Shown here in pieces: positions 23,498 to 33,914 of a DNA stretch of 64,000 bases. The translations under genes were made by a program, and so were the position numbers. Every line of letters begins with the position of its first letter. The stretch's first letter is position 1. The stretch lies in contig URIA01000005.1 of NCBI GenBank assembly GCA_900547765.1, forward strand, positions 1 to 64,000, in the 5' to 3' direction. Below the pieces are notes generated by a model that was given only the letters and a program-made list of their open reading frames with translations, was not told the DNA's origin and searched no databases. Source of the stretch: an uncultured Collinsella sp. Lineage in GTDB: Bacteria; Actinomycetota; Coriobacteriia; Coriobacteriales; Coriobacteriaceae.

Positions 23498-23899
23498 ATG
23501 AGCGCCGCGCGCAAGACACTCAAAATCCTTGCCCTCATCTATTTTGTTTTGGGCATCGCCAGTCTCGTCATTGGAATCGCCGGCATCGCGACCGGCAAGC
23601 TCGAGTCCACCTACGGATCGAACGCCATGCTCGCCGCGGCCGTGATTATCGCCAAGGGCCTCATCGATCTCGCCGCAGGCGTTGCGGGCATCAAGGGTGC
23701 CAACAAGCCTTCGCAGGTTGACGGCGCGTTTAAGCTCGGTATCGTTGCTGCAGTCGCCACGCTTGCCCAGGCGGTGCTCACGCTTCCCGCGTTTGACGGC
23801 GACGCCATAAACTATGGCGCCTTTGTCATCGTGGTGTACGACCTGTTCTTTGTTCAGCAGGCACACGACGTTAAGGCCGAGAACAAGGATCGTCTGTAG
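23498..23899 (+). CDS. Small four-helix integral membrane protein
   Basis: 133-residue hydrophobic protein with about four membrane segments: residues about 8-30, 44-65, 78-98 and 104-122, with a charged C-terminus (KAENKDRL). No catalytic motif is seen. Starts at the ATG 23498 with GAAAGG upstream. Single gene ended by a terminator at 23941. Function unknown. Confidence 0.8.
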   Translation: MSAARKTLKILALIYFVLGIASLVIGIAGIATGKLESTYGSNAMLAAAVIIAKGLIDLAAGVAGIKGANKPSQVDGAFKLGIVAAVATLAQAVLTLPAFDGDAINYGAFVIVVYDLFFVQQAHDVKAENKDRL

Positions 23900-23940
23900 G
23901 CACCTGCCCCCACAGCTCCCTGCAGCCAAGCAACTAAAAA

Positions 23941-23973
23941 GGGCCGATCGCGCATCTCCGCGGTCGGCCCTTT
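23941..23973 (+). terminator. Intrinsic terminator
   Basis: GGGCCGATCGCG and CGCGGTCGGCCC (23941-23970) form a 12-bp stem with one wobble, followed by TTT. Ends the membrane-protein gene; preceded by A-rich sequence so it can work both ways. Confidence 0.85.
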
Positions 23974-23980
23974 ACGTTTG

Positions 23981-24025
23981 CCCAGATAAAACCTGCCAAA
24001 ATAAACCTGTCCCTTTTTGGTAGGT
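23981..24025. repeat. Dispersed repeat family R2, copy B
   Basis: This 45-base stretch matches the inverse of 4553-4597 at 42 of 45 positions. It keeps the small ACCTGCC...GGTAGGT palindrome. Its end meets the stop codon (24027-24025) of the methyltransferase gene. Confidence 0.85.
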
Positions 24026-24837
24026 TAGTGGCGGTACTCGGCGATGATAAAGTCGATATCGGTCTGAAGGGTATCGAGGTTTGCCAGGCGCTCTTTGTCG
24101 GCGGGGCGCGTGCGGTAGTAGTAGGGCGTCATCTGGAACACCGCCTCGATGTCAGCCTGGGTCTGGAGGGTGATGGAAGCTGTCACCCGCTGCGTTCCGA
24201 CCAGTTTAAGCTCGGTGGTCTGTGGCAGCTTTTCGTCGTTGAGATATGGCGTGTCGTAGAGCACCTCCTTGAGGCCAAACAGATGCCGAGCACCCGGCAC
24301 CACGGTGTAGAGCGAGCCCTCGGGCGCCAGCACGCGGGCAAACTCACGCTCGTTAAAGGGAGCGAAGAGCTCGGTCACCATATCGAAGGCGCCGTCCGCC
24401 ACGGGGATGTCCTTCATGTTGGCCACGAAGTAGGTCGCATCGCCGCGCTTGGCAGCCAGGCGCACCATCTCCTTGCCCAAGTCGAACCCGTAAGCATCTA
24501 CGCCCGATACCGCGCCCATGGCGCTGGTGTAGTAGCCCTCGCCACAGCAAATGTCGAGCAAGGTCATAGGACCGTTCGCAGACGCAGCACGCCCAGTCGC
24601 CCGCTCGCGCACCAGCTCGACCATTGCGTCGCGCAACGGCGCGTAGTATCCACGGTTCAGAAAGTCACGACGGCTGCGCGCTTGCGACTTGGGATCGCCC
24701 ATGGAGTCGCCGCTCTTGGACGAGCGCAGCAGATATAGATAGCCCTCGCGCGCACGGTCAAAACGGTGTCCGCCCGTGCATGCAGCACCGCGCTCGTCGT
24801 CCACCAACGGTTCATGGCAAACGGGACACAACAACAT
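24025..24837 (-). CDS. 23S rRNA (guanine-N1)-methyltransferase, RlmA family
   Basis: 270-residue SAM methyltransferase. The N-terminal zinc finger has CPVCHEPL and CTGGHRFD. The spacer GYLYLLRSSKSGDSMGDPKS is typical of RlmA/TlrB, and motif I LLDICCGEGYYT lies near residue 95. FAPFNEREFARVLAPEG and VPGARHLFGLKEVLYD follow as in the family. It would methylate G745 or G748 of 23S rRNA; TlrB-type modification of G748 gives tylosin tolerance, G745 is the RlmA(I) site. Which one is not decided. The start ATG has AAGGAG upstream. Confidence 0.88.
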   Translation of the reverse strand: MLLCPVCHEPLVDDERGAACTGGHRFDRAREGYLYLLRSSKSGDSMGDPKSQARSRRDFLNRGYYAPLRDAMVELVRERATGRAASANGPMTLLDICCGEGYYTSAMGAVSGVDAYGFDLGKEMVRLAAKRGDATYFVANMKDIPVADGAFDMVTELFAPFNEREFARVLAPEGSLYTVVPGARHLFGLKEVLYDTPYLNDEKLPQTTELKLVGTQRVTASITLQTQADIEAVFQMTPYYYRTRPADKERLANLDTLQTDIDFIIAEYRH

Positions 24838-24915
24838 GGCAACTCCTTAGCGCGAACAACACAACGCCCACCATTGTCGCACGCCTTCCCCACCTAGTCA
24901 TAGAAGAGACAAGGA

Positions 24916-24960
24916 GTGTCCCCAGCTGCCGGCAGAAAAGGAACGTCCCTAAGTGCCGGC
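24916..24960. repeat. Dispersed repeat family R3, copy A
   Basis: The 32 bases at 24928-24959 match the inverse of 37205-37236 at 30 of 32 positions (core AAAAGGAACGTCCCTAA flanked by GCCGGCA and TGCCGG). It lies between the rlmA-like gene and the divergent MATE gene. Confidence 0.8.
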
Positions 24961-25028
24961 TGGCTGCATTAGGAGTATCATCGTCTGCGCAAATAAGCAC
25001 GAAAGAGCATATTAGAGATTGAGAGCGT

Positions 25029-26411
25029 ATGGCAGACACCGCATCTAAGCACATTGACATGACCACCGGCTCGCTATGGCGCAATATTCCCCTGTTCGCC
25101 TTCCCCGTGGCCGCCACGAGCATCTTGGAGCAGCTGTCGAACCTCATCGCCACGGTCATCATCGGTAACTTCTCGGGCGACCAGGGAACCCTCGCCATGG
25201 CGGCGGTCGGCTCCAATGTTCCGCTTACCAGTCTTATGCTCAACCTTTTTATTGGCATGTCGCTTGGCTCCAACGTGGTCATCGCCAACGCTATCGGCCG
25301 CAACGATCAGAACATGGTCAAACGCGCCGTCCATACCTCGATTTTAATGGCGCTCGTGGGCTTTGTCGTCATCGCACTGGGCGAGATCTTTGCCGAGCCC
25401 ATGCTCGCTGCGCTCAACGTGCCTGCCGAGACCATGCCGCTCGCTTCGCTCTACCTGCGCGTCTTTTTGCTCAGCATGCCCTCGATCTTGCTCTACAACT
25501 TTGAGGCCGCGATCTTCCGCTCCGTCGGCATCACCCGCATGCCGCTGCAGGCACTTGCCGTGTCCACCGTCCTCAACATTGGCCTGGACCTCATCTTTGT
25601 CCCCGTACTCCACTGGGGCGTCGCGGGCGTCGCCATCGCCACCGCCATCGCCTACACCGTCAGCGCCGCTACGCTCTTTATCCGCCTGCTCAAGACCGAC
25701 TCCGTCGTCCGCGTCACCCCACGCGACTTAGGCTTAGACCCCGTCGCCCTCAAGCGCATCGTCAAGATCGGCCTGCCCGCCGGCATCCAAAGCGCTGTCT
25801 TTGCCGTCGCCAACATCATCATCCAGTCCGCCATCAACAGCTTGGGCACCGAGGTCATGGCGGCATCGAGCGCTGCCATGAGCCTGGAGTACGTGTGCTA
25901 CAACCTGCTCAACAGCTTTAGCCAGGCCTGCACCACCTTTGTGGGACAAAACCACGGTGCCCGCCAAATCGACCGCTGCACCAAGACGCTCAAGGTCTGC
26001 CTGGTCGAAGGCGGTATCGTCGCGCTCACCACCATCGTCATCATCGTAGGCTTGGGACGCGAAATCCTGGCGCTGTTCAACAGCGACCCCAACATCGTCT
26101 CGATCGGCTATATCCGCGTGTGCTCGATCTTCCCTGCCTACGCCTTTAGCATGTTCTACGAAAACATGTCCGGCTACCTGCGCGGCTTTGGCATCTCGCT
26201 CATGCCCGCCCTCATCACCATGATCTGCGTCTGCGGTATTCGCTTCTATTGGGTATTCTGCGTGTTCCCGCACTTCCGCACCTTTGCGAACATCATGATG
26301 GTCTACCCCATCAGCCTGGGCACCACGGCGTTCTTTATGGTCGTGGCGGTACTACTCTGCCACCCGGCACGCACCTATCGCGCCGCCCAAGCCAAAGCGA
26401 CAGCCCGCTAA
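25029..26411 (+). CDS. MATE family efflux transporter
   Basis: 460-residue multidrug/toxin extrusion protein of the inner membrane, with about 12 hydrophobic helices in two similar halves. The first helix region LFAFPVAATSILEQLSNLIATVIIG and the repeat in the second half GLPAGIQSAVFAVANIIIQSAIN have the conserved MATE pattern. Drives export by Na+ or H+ exchange; the substrate is unknown. The start ATG has only a weak GAGAG-type ribosome site. It stands alone. Confidence 0.92.
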   Translation: MADTASKHIDMTTGSLWRNIPLFAFPVAATSILEQLSNLIATVIIGNFSGDQGTLAMAAVGSNVPLTSLMLNLFIGMSLGSNVVIANAIGRNDQNMVKRAVHTSILMALVGFVVIALGEIFAEPMLAALNVPAETMPLASLYLRVFLLSMPSILLYNFEAAIFRSVGITRMPLQALAVSTVLNIGLDLIFVPVLHWGVAGVAIATAIAYTVSAATLFIRLLKTDSVVRVTPRDLGLDPVALKRIVKIGLPAGIQSAVFAVANIIIQSAINSLGTEVMAASSAAMSLEYVCYNLLNSFSQACTTFVGQNHGARQIDRCTKTLKVCLVEGGIVALTTIVIIVGLGREILALFNSDPNIVSIGYIRVCSIFPAYAFSMFYENMSGYLRGFGISLMPALITMICVCGIRFYWVFCVFPHFRTFANIMMVYPISLGTTAFFMVVAVLLCHPARTYRAAQAKATAR

Positions 26412-26438
26412 ACACCGCGCTCAACGCCATGCCAGTCA

Positions 26439-27305
26439 TTAATTGACAATATGTGAGCTCATATAGTCGATAAAGTGCCTCGTGGCGATAGGCATGGTGT
26501 CCCAGCTGCGCCAGGCTGCCACTACGTCACGCGAGGGAGCGTGCACGATGGGACGCACGCGAATATCGGCCCTCATGCCCTCGACGGTACGGCGATACAG
26601 CATACTCACGCCTAGGCCCTCCTCCACCATCGCCATGATGGTGTAGTCGTCGGTCACCTCGCTCGTCACGTGCGGCGACAGCCCATGCGCCGCGAATGCA
26701 TCGAGCACCAGGCTCTGTTCGCCCTCATCCAGCAGCACAAACGGCTCGGACGCCAGGTCGGCGAGCGTCACCTTTTCCTTTGCCGTCAGCGGATGCGCGG
26801 CCGGCAACAGTGCCACCAACTCATCGTGATAGACCACGCGCTTCTCGAGCCCAGCAGTAAATCCGCGTGCCGTAAAGCAAAAATCAACCACGCCATCGTG
26901 CACCCACTGGGCATTGCGCGTGTAATCGCCCTGTTTGAGCGTAAAGCGTACACCCGGATGCAGGGCACCAAAGTCGCGGATCACGCGCGGCAACACGGTG
27001 CGGCTCACGTTGGTAAACGTTGCGATACGAATATCAGTCGAGGAGAGTCCCAGCAATTCCTGGCGCTTGCCCTCAAGCTCGGCCTCGGCAGTTACAATCT
27101 GGCGCAGATACGGCAGGTACTGCTTGCCGTCGCGCGTAAGCGAAACGCCCTGCTTACCGCGCTCGATAAGCGTGGTACCCAGCTCGCGCTCGAGCGCCTT
27201 GACGGCCTGGCTCACCGCACTTTGGGTATAGCCCAGCTCGTCCGCCGCGCCCTTAAGGCTGCCGCGATCGACCACCATACAAACAATCTGATACCGCGAT
27301 GCCAT
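26439..27305 (-). CDS. LysR family transcriptional regulator
   Basis: 288-residue regulator. The N-terminal helix-turn-helix (GSLKAADELGYTQSAVSQAVKALERE, approximate) is followed by a LysR effector-binding domain. The start ATG has GGGGAGG upstream. Divergent from the EamA transporter gene with 158 bp between them, a classic LysR-target arrangement, and so probably controls that exporter. A LysR-type site is proposed at 27362-27377. Confidence 0.92.
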   Translation of the reverse strand: MASRYQIVCMVVDRGSLKGAADELGYTQSAVSQAVKALERELGTTLIERGKQGVSLTRDGKQYLPYLRQIVTAEAELEGKRQELLGLSSTDIRIATFTNVSRTVLPRVIRDFGALHPGVRFTLKQGDYTRNAQWVHDGVVDFCFTARGFTAGLEKRVVYHDELVALLPAAHPLTAKEKVTLADLASEPFVLLDEGEQSLVLDAFAAHGLSPHVTSEVTDDYTIMAMVEEGLGVSMLYRRTVEGMRADIRVRPIVHAPSRDVVAAWRSWDTMPIATRHFIDYMSSHIVN

Positions 27306-27361
27306 TGTGCCTCCCCATCAATGCAGACGTAAAACGTTTTGCCAGGGCTTTTTCTGCCAAC

Positions 27362-27377
27362 ATTAGCATTTCTTAAT
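27362..27377. promoter_or_regulatory. Candidate LysR box between the divergent LysR and EamA genes
   Basis: ATTAGCATTTCTTAAT is an imperfect palindrome of the T-N11-A class, centred in the divergent intergenic region about 57 bp from the LysR start and 87 bp from the transporter start. Confidence 0.4.
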
Positions 27378-27463
27378 CATACTGAAGATACATTCGCTTT
27401 ACTACATCCACATCTGGGAGCAGAATCCTTTTTACGAAACCGTTCTGTAACAAAAGGAGCCCC

Positions 27464-28366
27464 ATGGATCGCAAAAAAGCAATCGCGCTCTCATTTTCCG
27501 TTCCCGTCGCATGGGGCTTTTCGTATCCCCTCATGAAGATCGGCATGGACAGCATGAACGCCACGAGCATCGTTGCGCTGCGCTGCATCATCGCCTTTGC
27601 GGCCTGCCTGCTGCTCTTCCACAAGCGCGCTTTCCGCATCAATCGCGACCTTATGGTCCGCGCCGCTATCATCGGCGCCATCATGGCAACCGAGCTCACC
27701 TGCATGTGCCTGGGCTCCAGCCTCACCTCTGCCTCCACTGCCGGCTTTTTGCAGAGCCTGACGGTCGTGATCGTGCCGTTTGCCAACGCTGCCCTGCTGC
27801 GCCGCGCCCCCGAGCGCAAGGTGCTCGTCGGCACCGCCATCGTCACCTGCGGCATGCTGCTGCTCTCGGGCGCCGACTTTACCAGCCTGAACCCGGGCGC
27901 GCTCATCATGCTGCTCTCCGCCTTTGTCTACGCTGGACATATCATTGTGGCGAAGCGCTTTGTCGAAGAAGTCGATCCGCTGTCCCTGGGCGTTTGGCAG
28001 CTGGGCTTTGGCGGCCTGTTCTCGGGCATTGCCGCATGCGTCTTTGGCGGTTTCACACTTCCCAGTACGCCCAGCGAGATCGTGGTTGTTGTCGCGCTCG
28101 CACTCATCTGCTCTGCTTACGGCTTTATCACCCAAACGCTCGTGCAGCCCCACGTGCCCGCCGAGACCACTGGCTTCGCCTTCTCGCTCGAGCCGGTCTG
28201 CTCCGCCGTCTTTTCGTTCTTCTTGGTTGGCGAGGTCCTGAGCCCCATCGCCTTCTTTGGCGCCGCCCTCATCCTCACCGGCGTCATGGTGGCAACCGTC
28301 GAGCTTCCGCGCCTCCGCGCACATGGACAGGCTCGCATGACAGGAGCGCCCGAGCACGTCTCGTAG
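27464..28366 (+). CDS. EamA/DMT family transporter
   Basis: 300-residue inner-membrane permease with ten predicted helices and two EamA repeats (first ending near residue 140). It starts SFSVPVAWGFSYPLMKIGMD, the usual first EamA helix, and the second repeat contains AYGFITQTLVQPHVPAETTGFAFSLEPVCSA with the conserved LEPV. Likely exports amino acids or other metabolites. The start ATG has AAAAGGAG upstream. Divergent from and probably controlled by the LysR gene. Confidence 0.9.
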   Translation: MDRKKAIALSFSVPVAWGFSYPLMKIGMDSMNATSIVALRCIIAFAACLLLFHKRAFRINRDLMVRAAIIGAIMATELTCMCLGSSLTSASTAGFLQSLTVVIVPFANAALLRRAPERKVLVGTAIVTCGMLLLSGADFTSLNPGALIMLLSAFVYAGHIIVAKRFVEEVDPLSLGVWQLGFGGLFSGIAACVFGGFTLPSTPSEIVVVVALALICSAYGFITQTLVQPHVPAETTGFAFSLEPVCSAVFSFFLVGEVLSPIAFFGAALILTGVMVATVELPRLRAHGQARMTGAPEHVS

Positions 28367-28454
28367 ACCCCGCTCTTCATACAGCCGCGGCATAAAGGCA
28401 ACCGGTGCGCCTTTACAATAGATACCGACAGAGCATCTGACGTAAAGGAGCGCC

Positions 28455-29180
28455 ATGGACGCCGCGACCCGCGACCGCAACATAGCAACTTGGTTGGGCG
28501 ATGCACCGCAGCCGGTACATAACACTACGAACCAGCTGCTCGAGCGCATCGCCCTTTTGCGTGCCGAGCAGACTATCTACCCGGCACAAGACGACATCCT
28601 CAATGCCCTCGCCTACACGCCGGCCAACCAGGTCAAGGTTGTCATCTTGGGTCAAGACCCCTATCACGGACCCAACCAGGCCATGGGGCTGTCGTTCTCG
28701 GTCCCCGCGACGCAAACCAAGTTGCCGCCGAGCCTGCGCAACATTTTCAAGGAACTCAAAGCCGATCTGGGCTGCCCCATTCCCGCCACGGGAGACCTAA
28801 CCCCCTGGGCACAACAGGGCGTCCTGCTCCTCAACACTACGCTCACCGTGCGCGAGCATGCCGCGAACTCGCACGCCAAGCTGGGCTGGAGCACGCTCAC
28901 CGACTACATTATCGAACGCTGCTGCCAGCTGCCCCAGCCGGTCGTCTTTTTGGCATGGGGCCGCTTTGCCCAGCAGATGGTCGATGGTAAGCTCGCCGCG
29001 ACCGGCGCGGGCAAGGCAACCGGCAAGTTCTGCCTGGCATCCACGCACCCCTCGCCGCTTTCGGCCAACCGTGCCACGGCAGAACTCCCCGCCTTTATGG
29101 GGTCGCGCCCCTTCTCTGCTGCCAATCGGCTACTCGAACAGCACGGCTCGACCCCCGTCAACTGGGCTTGCCTCGGCTAA
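28455..29180 (+). CDS. ung: Uracil-DNA glycosylase
   Basis: 241-residue family 1 UDG that removes uracil from DNA to start base-excision repair. The water-activating motif is GQDPYHGPNQAMGLSFSVP near residue 62 (catalytic Asp). The uracil-binding LLNTTLTVREH is near residue 120 and the C-terminal DNA-intercalation loop is HPSPLSANR. Starts at the ATG 28455 with AAAGGAG upstream. Complete. Confidence 0.96.
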   Translation: MDAATRDRNIATWLGDAPQPVHNTTNQLLERIALLRAEQTIYPAQDDILNALAYTPANQVKVVILGQDPYHGPNQAMGLSFSVPATQTKLPPSLRNIFKELKADLGCPIPATGDLTPWAQQGVLLLNTTLTVREHAANSHAKLGWSTLTDYIIERCCQLPQPVVFLAWGRFAQQMVDGKLAATGAGKATGKFCLASTHPSPLSANRATAELPAFMGSRPFSAANRLLEQHGSTPVNWACLG

Positions 29181-29195
29181 AAATCGATACATCAA

Positions 29196-29229
29196 AAACG
29201 CGCCCGACGGCTTTCCATCGGGCGCGTTT
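29196..29229. terminator. Intrinsic terminator between convergent ung and SDR genes
   Basis: AAACGCGCCCGACGG pairs with CCATCGGGCGCGTTT (29196-29229) around a short loop. The palindrome with A/T flanks can act in both directions. Confidence 0.88.
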
Positions 29230-29230
29230 C

Positions 29231-29911
29231 CTATTCGGGCCAAATAAATTGCGTGCGGCCGGCCTCGCCGCCATCGATCAACAGGCTCTGCCCGGTCATA
29301 AACCGGTTGGTCACGCCCACAAAGTAGATCCACTCGGCGATCTCTTGGGCGGTGGCCCAGCGTTTAAGCGGCGTGAGCTCCATAATCTGGTTCCACAGGT
29401 GTTCGTCTTCCATCACGCAACGGTTGAGCGGCGTTATAACGCCGCCCGGGTCCACACTGTTGGCGATGGCCTGCGGTGCCAGGCGGTTTGCAAGGTTCTT
29501 GGTGTAGGCGATAACACCGCCCTTGCTGGCGGCATAGGCGGGAAACTCCGATCCCGTATGTCCGCTCGCCGACCCCACATTGACCACGGATTCGATAGCC
29601 GGCGCCGGCTTGGCGGCAAGCCCCTCCCCCACAAAGGCGTAGCGCTCGGTCACGTTGATGGTGCCACACAGGTTGGCGGCGATGTCGTCAGCCGAATCCT
29701 GCACACCGGCAACGTTCACGATTACCTGGGGTTCAAGGTCGCCTGGAAACGAGTCAGGCTCGCGTACATCAATGACCAGATGGCGGTAGCGCTCGTGTTC
29801 GATCGCCGCCGGCAGCAGATCAAAGCCCACGACCTCGTGGCCCTCGTCCAAAAAGCGCTGCACGCACGCGGCTCCGATACCGCCCGAAGCGCCCGTGATC
29901 AAAACCCGCAT
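29231..29911 (-). CDS. SDR family NAD(P)-dependent oxidoreductase
   Basis: 226-residue short-chain dehydrogenase. The N-terminal dinucleotide motif is TGASGGIG. The NVAG motif (VIVNVAGV) is present, and the catalytic YAASKGG (Tyr and Lys) lies near residue 130. The last part is a typical C-terminal substrate lid. The start ATG has AAGGAG upstream. Nine bp downstream of the VUT transporter gene, so the two form an operon. The substrate is unknown. Confidence 0.88.
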   Translation of the reverse strand: MRVLITGASGGIGAACVQRFLDEGHEVVGFDLLPAAIEHERYRHLVIDVREPDSFPGDLEPQVIVNVAGVQDSADDIAANLCGTINVTERYAFVGEGLAAKPAPAIESVVNVGSASGHTGSEFPAYAASKGGVIAYTKNLANRLAPQAIANSVDPGGVITPLNRCVMEDEHLWNQIMELTPLKRWATAQEIAEWIYFVGVTNRFMTGQSLLIDGGEAGRTQFIWPE

Positions 29912-29920
29912 ACTTGCTCC

Positions 29921-30643
29921 TTAGGCGGTTGCGTGGCGCTCGAGGTACTCGGCGCCCACATTCTCACGCTCCCAGCCACGCACGACCTTGTAGCCCACGG
30001 GGCTCAGGAAGACCTCGCACAGCAGCTCGGCAACAGCGCCGGTCAGCGAGCACATAAGGACCTGCACCCAGGTCCAACCAAAGAACGTGTGGCTCACCAC
30101 AATGGCAAAGACCAGGTTGTCGATAAACTGGCCAACACCCGTGGACACATAGGAGCGGAAGGCAAAGCTCGCAAAGTTGTTCTTTTTGAGCATACGGCCG
30201 AGCGACTGGTTGAGCGTGGAGTTGACCACGGCAGAAACGAGCATTGCCAGCGAAGAGCCCAGCACCACGTACCAGGTGCCACCAATGGTGGCGTTAAGGG
30301 CGCTGTTGACCTCGATCATGCCGGTGTCGTAGTAGGCGCCCCACATACCGGGCGTGAGCGAGCATGCCCAAAAGCACAGGCTCACGGCCAGGTTAACCAG
30401 CAGCGCGAGGATAGAGATTTTGATGGATGCCTTGGCACCAAAGCGCTTGCAGATCATGTCCTGGCACAAAAACGAAACCCAGCTCACCACAAAGCCGCAA
30501 TCGAGTGCCAGATACGGCAGACTGATGAGTTCTTTGTTGGCCAGCAGGTTCATCATGATGACACTCACGAAAAACAGCGAAACCGTTGCCGCGGGAATGC
30601 TCCGCAACAGGACCTTGTAGTCCTCCATGACCTTCTTGATCAT
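29921..30643 (-). CDS. VUT family queuosine precursor transporter (YhhQ-like)
   Basis: 240-residue integral membrane protein of the DUF165/VUT family, with about six helices. The conserved regions CGFVVSWVSFLCQDMICKRFGAKAS and the C-terminal STGVGQFIDNLVFAIV are seen. E. coli YhhQ imports preQ0/preQ1 for queuosine. The start ATG has AAAGGAG five bases upstream. No convincing preQ1 aptamer was found in its leader. First gene of an operon with the SDR gene. Confidence 0.87.
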   Translation of the reverse strand: MIKKVMEDYKVLLRSIPAATVSLFFVSVIMMNLLANKELISLPYLALDCGFVVSWVSFLCQDMICKRFGAKASIKISILALLVNLAVSLCFWACSLTPGMWGAYYDTGMIEVNSALNATIGGTWYVVLGSSLAMLVSAVVNSTLNQSLGRMLKKNNFASFAFRSYVSTGVGQFIDNLVFAIVVSHTFFGWTWVQVLMCSLTGAVAELLCEVFLSPVGYKVVRGWERENVGAEYLERHATA

Positions 30644-30762
30644 TATGTACTCCTTTGGTTTTAGGTTTAACGAGCAGGATATCGGACCCGAACTGCTCGG
30701 ACGCCCCGGTCTTGAGACGACGGTGGGTATGATAGCCGCTCATACGGCATCAGGCAAGTAAA

Positions 30763-30794
30763 CGGCGCGGCAGCCCCGCAGGGCCACCGCGCCG
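30763..30794 (-). terminator. Hairpin after prfC
   Basis: CGGCGCGG at 30763-30770 and CCGCGCCG at 30787-30794, with an inner GCCC/GGGC stem, 6 bp downstream of the prfC stop codon. No clear T-run. Confidence 0.6.
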
Positions 30795-30799
30795 ATGCG

Positions 30800-32413
<1,614 letters not shown>

Positions 32414-32567
32414 GCGGATCCTTTCTTGCATTGAGTACATTACGTCAATGTAACCGCATTATTGTAGCCGCGAAATCCCGATCTAGGGCGCCTATCAGGA
32501 CAAATTCATCAGTCAGGGCCCGGGCAGCCGGCCCAATCCGAATTTGTCTCTTGCGTAACTGTGCATA

Positions 32568-32601
32568 GTGTATATATACTGTGCTTACCGGTTATATACA
32601 C
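32568..32601. promoter_or_regulatory. Operator-like inverted repeat upstream of the GntR-ABC operon
   Basis: GTGTATATA at 32568-32576 and TATATACAC at 32593-32601 are perfect inverse copies with a 16-bp spacer, just upstream of the GntR start at 32629. YtrA-type GntR proteins bind GTGTA...TACAC palindromes, so self-regulation is likely. Confidence 0.7.
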
Positions 32602-32628
32602 GTGTAGCCCATCAGCTAAGGAGCCGCT

Positions 32629-33009
32629 GTGGACATCATCCTATCCAATTCGAGCGACAAGCCCATCTACGAGCAAATAGCCTCGCAAGTCAAAGCCCAG
32701 ATCCTTTCGGGCGCACTCGCTGCGGGAGCCAAACTCCCCAGCATCCGTGCACTCGCGAGCGATCTTGGCGTGAGTGTCATCACCACCAAGCGCGCTTACG
32801 CTGACCTGGAGCAACTCGGCTTTATCTGCACCGTGCAGGGCAAGGGCTGTTTTGTCGCCGAGGGCAACCAGGAGCTCTTGCGCGAAAACCAGCTCTGCCA
32901 TATCGAAGAGCTGCTTGCGCAAGCAGCAACACAGGCCGAAACCCTGGGCGTCACGCGCGACAAGCTGCACGAGATGCTCGACCTTGTAGCCCCCGAAACC
33001 ATGCAGTAG
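32629..33009 (+). CDS. GntR family (YtrA-type) transcriptional regulator
   Basis: 126-residue regulator with a winged helix (KPIYEQIASQVKAQILSGALAAGAKLPSIRALASDLGVS) and a short C-terminal helical tail, the size of the YtrA subfamily. The start is GTG at 32629 with AAGGAG nine bases upstream. First of three genes with the ABC ATPase (23 bp later) and permease. YtrA proteins repress their own ABC operon and are often relieved by cell-wall-active peptides; the inducer here is unknown. Confidence 0.92.
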   Translation: MDIILSNSSDKPIYEQIASQVKAQILSGALAAGAKLPSIRALASDLGVSVITTKRAYADLEQLGFICTVQGKGCFVAEGNQELLRENQLCHIEELLAQAATQAETLGVTRDKLHEMLDLVAPETMQ

Positions 33010-33032
33010 CCATCTGCAAGAAAGGCTATACC

Positions 33033-33914
33033 ATGCAAAACCTTTTAGAACTCAAAGGTGTATCGCGCCGCGTGAGCGACCGCTTTTCGCTACGCGATGT
33101 CACGCTTGCCGTAGAGCCCGGCCAGATCGTCGGCTTTGTGGGCGCAAACGGCGCCGGCAAGACAACGACCATTCGCGCCGCGCTCGGGCTTATAAAGCTC
33201 GATGCCGGCGAGGTGCACCTGTTTGGACAGCGCTATGGCGCCGACGCGCCCGACGAGACGCAGCGCTACCTGCGCTCCCGCATCGGGCTTGTCCTGGACA
33301 CGTGTCCCTTCCCCTCCACGCTCAAGGTGGGCCAGGTCGAGAGGCTCGTAGGCCCGGCGTACCCCACGTGGGACCGCGAAACGTTCGCCAGCCTCATCGA
33401 CCGATTTGACTTGGATCCCAAGACGAAGGTCAAGGACCTCTCCCGCGGCATGGGCATGAAGCTGCAGCTCGCCTGCGCGCTCAGCCACAATGCCAAGCTG
33501 CTCGTTTTGGACGAAGCCACTGCGGGCCTCGATCCCATGGCGCGCGAGGAGCTGCTCGACGAGCTGCTCGCCTTTGTCGCCGACGGCCAGCACAGTGTGC
33601 TGCTCTCGAGCCATATTACGTCCGACCTCGATCGCGCCGCCGACCGCGTCATCTGCATCGATAACGGCTCGATTGTGTTTGACCTGCCGCGCGAGAACAT
33701 TACTGACCGTGCTGGCATCGCTCACTGCACTCAGGCACAGACCGCCGAGCTTATGGCTTGCGTCGAAGGCGCCCGCGCCGCCCACCACGCCTACAGCGTG
33801 GACGTGCTCGTGCCCAACCGTCGCGATGTGCTCGAGGCCTTCCCCGAGATTCCCTGCGACCGGGCAACCATTGATGACTATCTTCGCCTCATGCTGAAAG
33901 GGGCTTCGAAATGA
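33033..33914 (+). CDS. ABC transporter ATP-binding protein
   Basis: 293-residue ABC ATPase. Walker A is GANGAGKTT near residue 37. A short, degenerate signature KDLSRGMGMKLQLACAL precedes Walker B LLVLDEATAGLD. The H-loop is SSHITSDL. YtrB/BcrA-type. It overlaps the permease gene by 4 bp, so the partner is clear. Likely exports or removes a peptide or lipid-linked compound. The start ATG has AAAGG upstream. Confidence 0.92.
   Translation: MQNLLELKGVSRRVSDRFSLRDVTLAVEPGQIVGFVGANGAGKTTTIRAALGLIKLDAGEVHLFGQRYGADAPDETQRYLRSRIGLVLDTCPFPSTLKVGQVERLVGPAYPTWDRETFASLIDRFDLDPKTKVKDLSRGMGMKLQLACALSHNAKLLVLDEATAGLDPMAREELLDELLAFVADGQHSVLLSSHITSDLDRAADRVICIDNGSIVFDLPRENITDRAGIAHCTQAQTAELMACVEGARAAHHAYSVDVLVPNRRDVLEAFPEIPCDRATIDDYLRLMLKGASK

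Noticed and set aside
29168..30664. 498-residue reading frame on the plus strand
   Set aside because: It lies opposite the SDR and VUT genes, which show strong family motifs; it is a high-GC antisense shadow.
30644..30760. Possible preQ1 riboswitch in front of the queuosine precursor transporter
   Set aside because: Only a weak hairpin and an AAACCTAAAACC stretch; no match to preQ1-I or -II core patterns.
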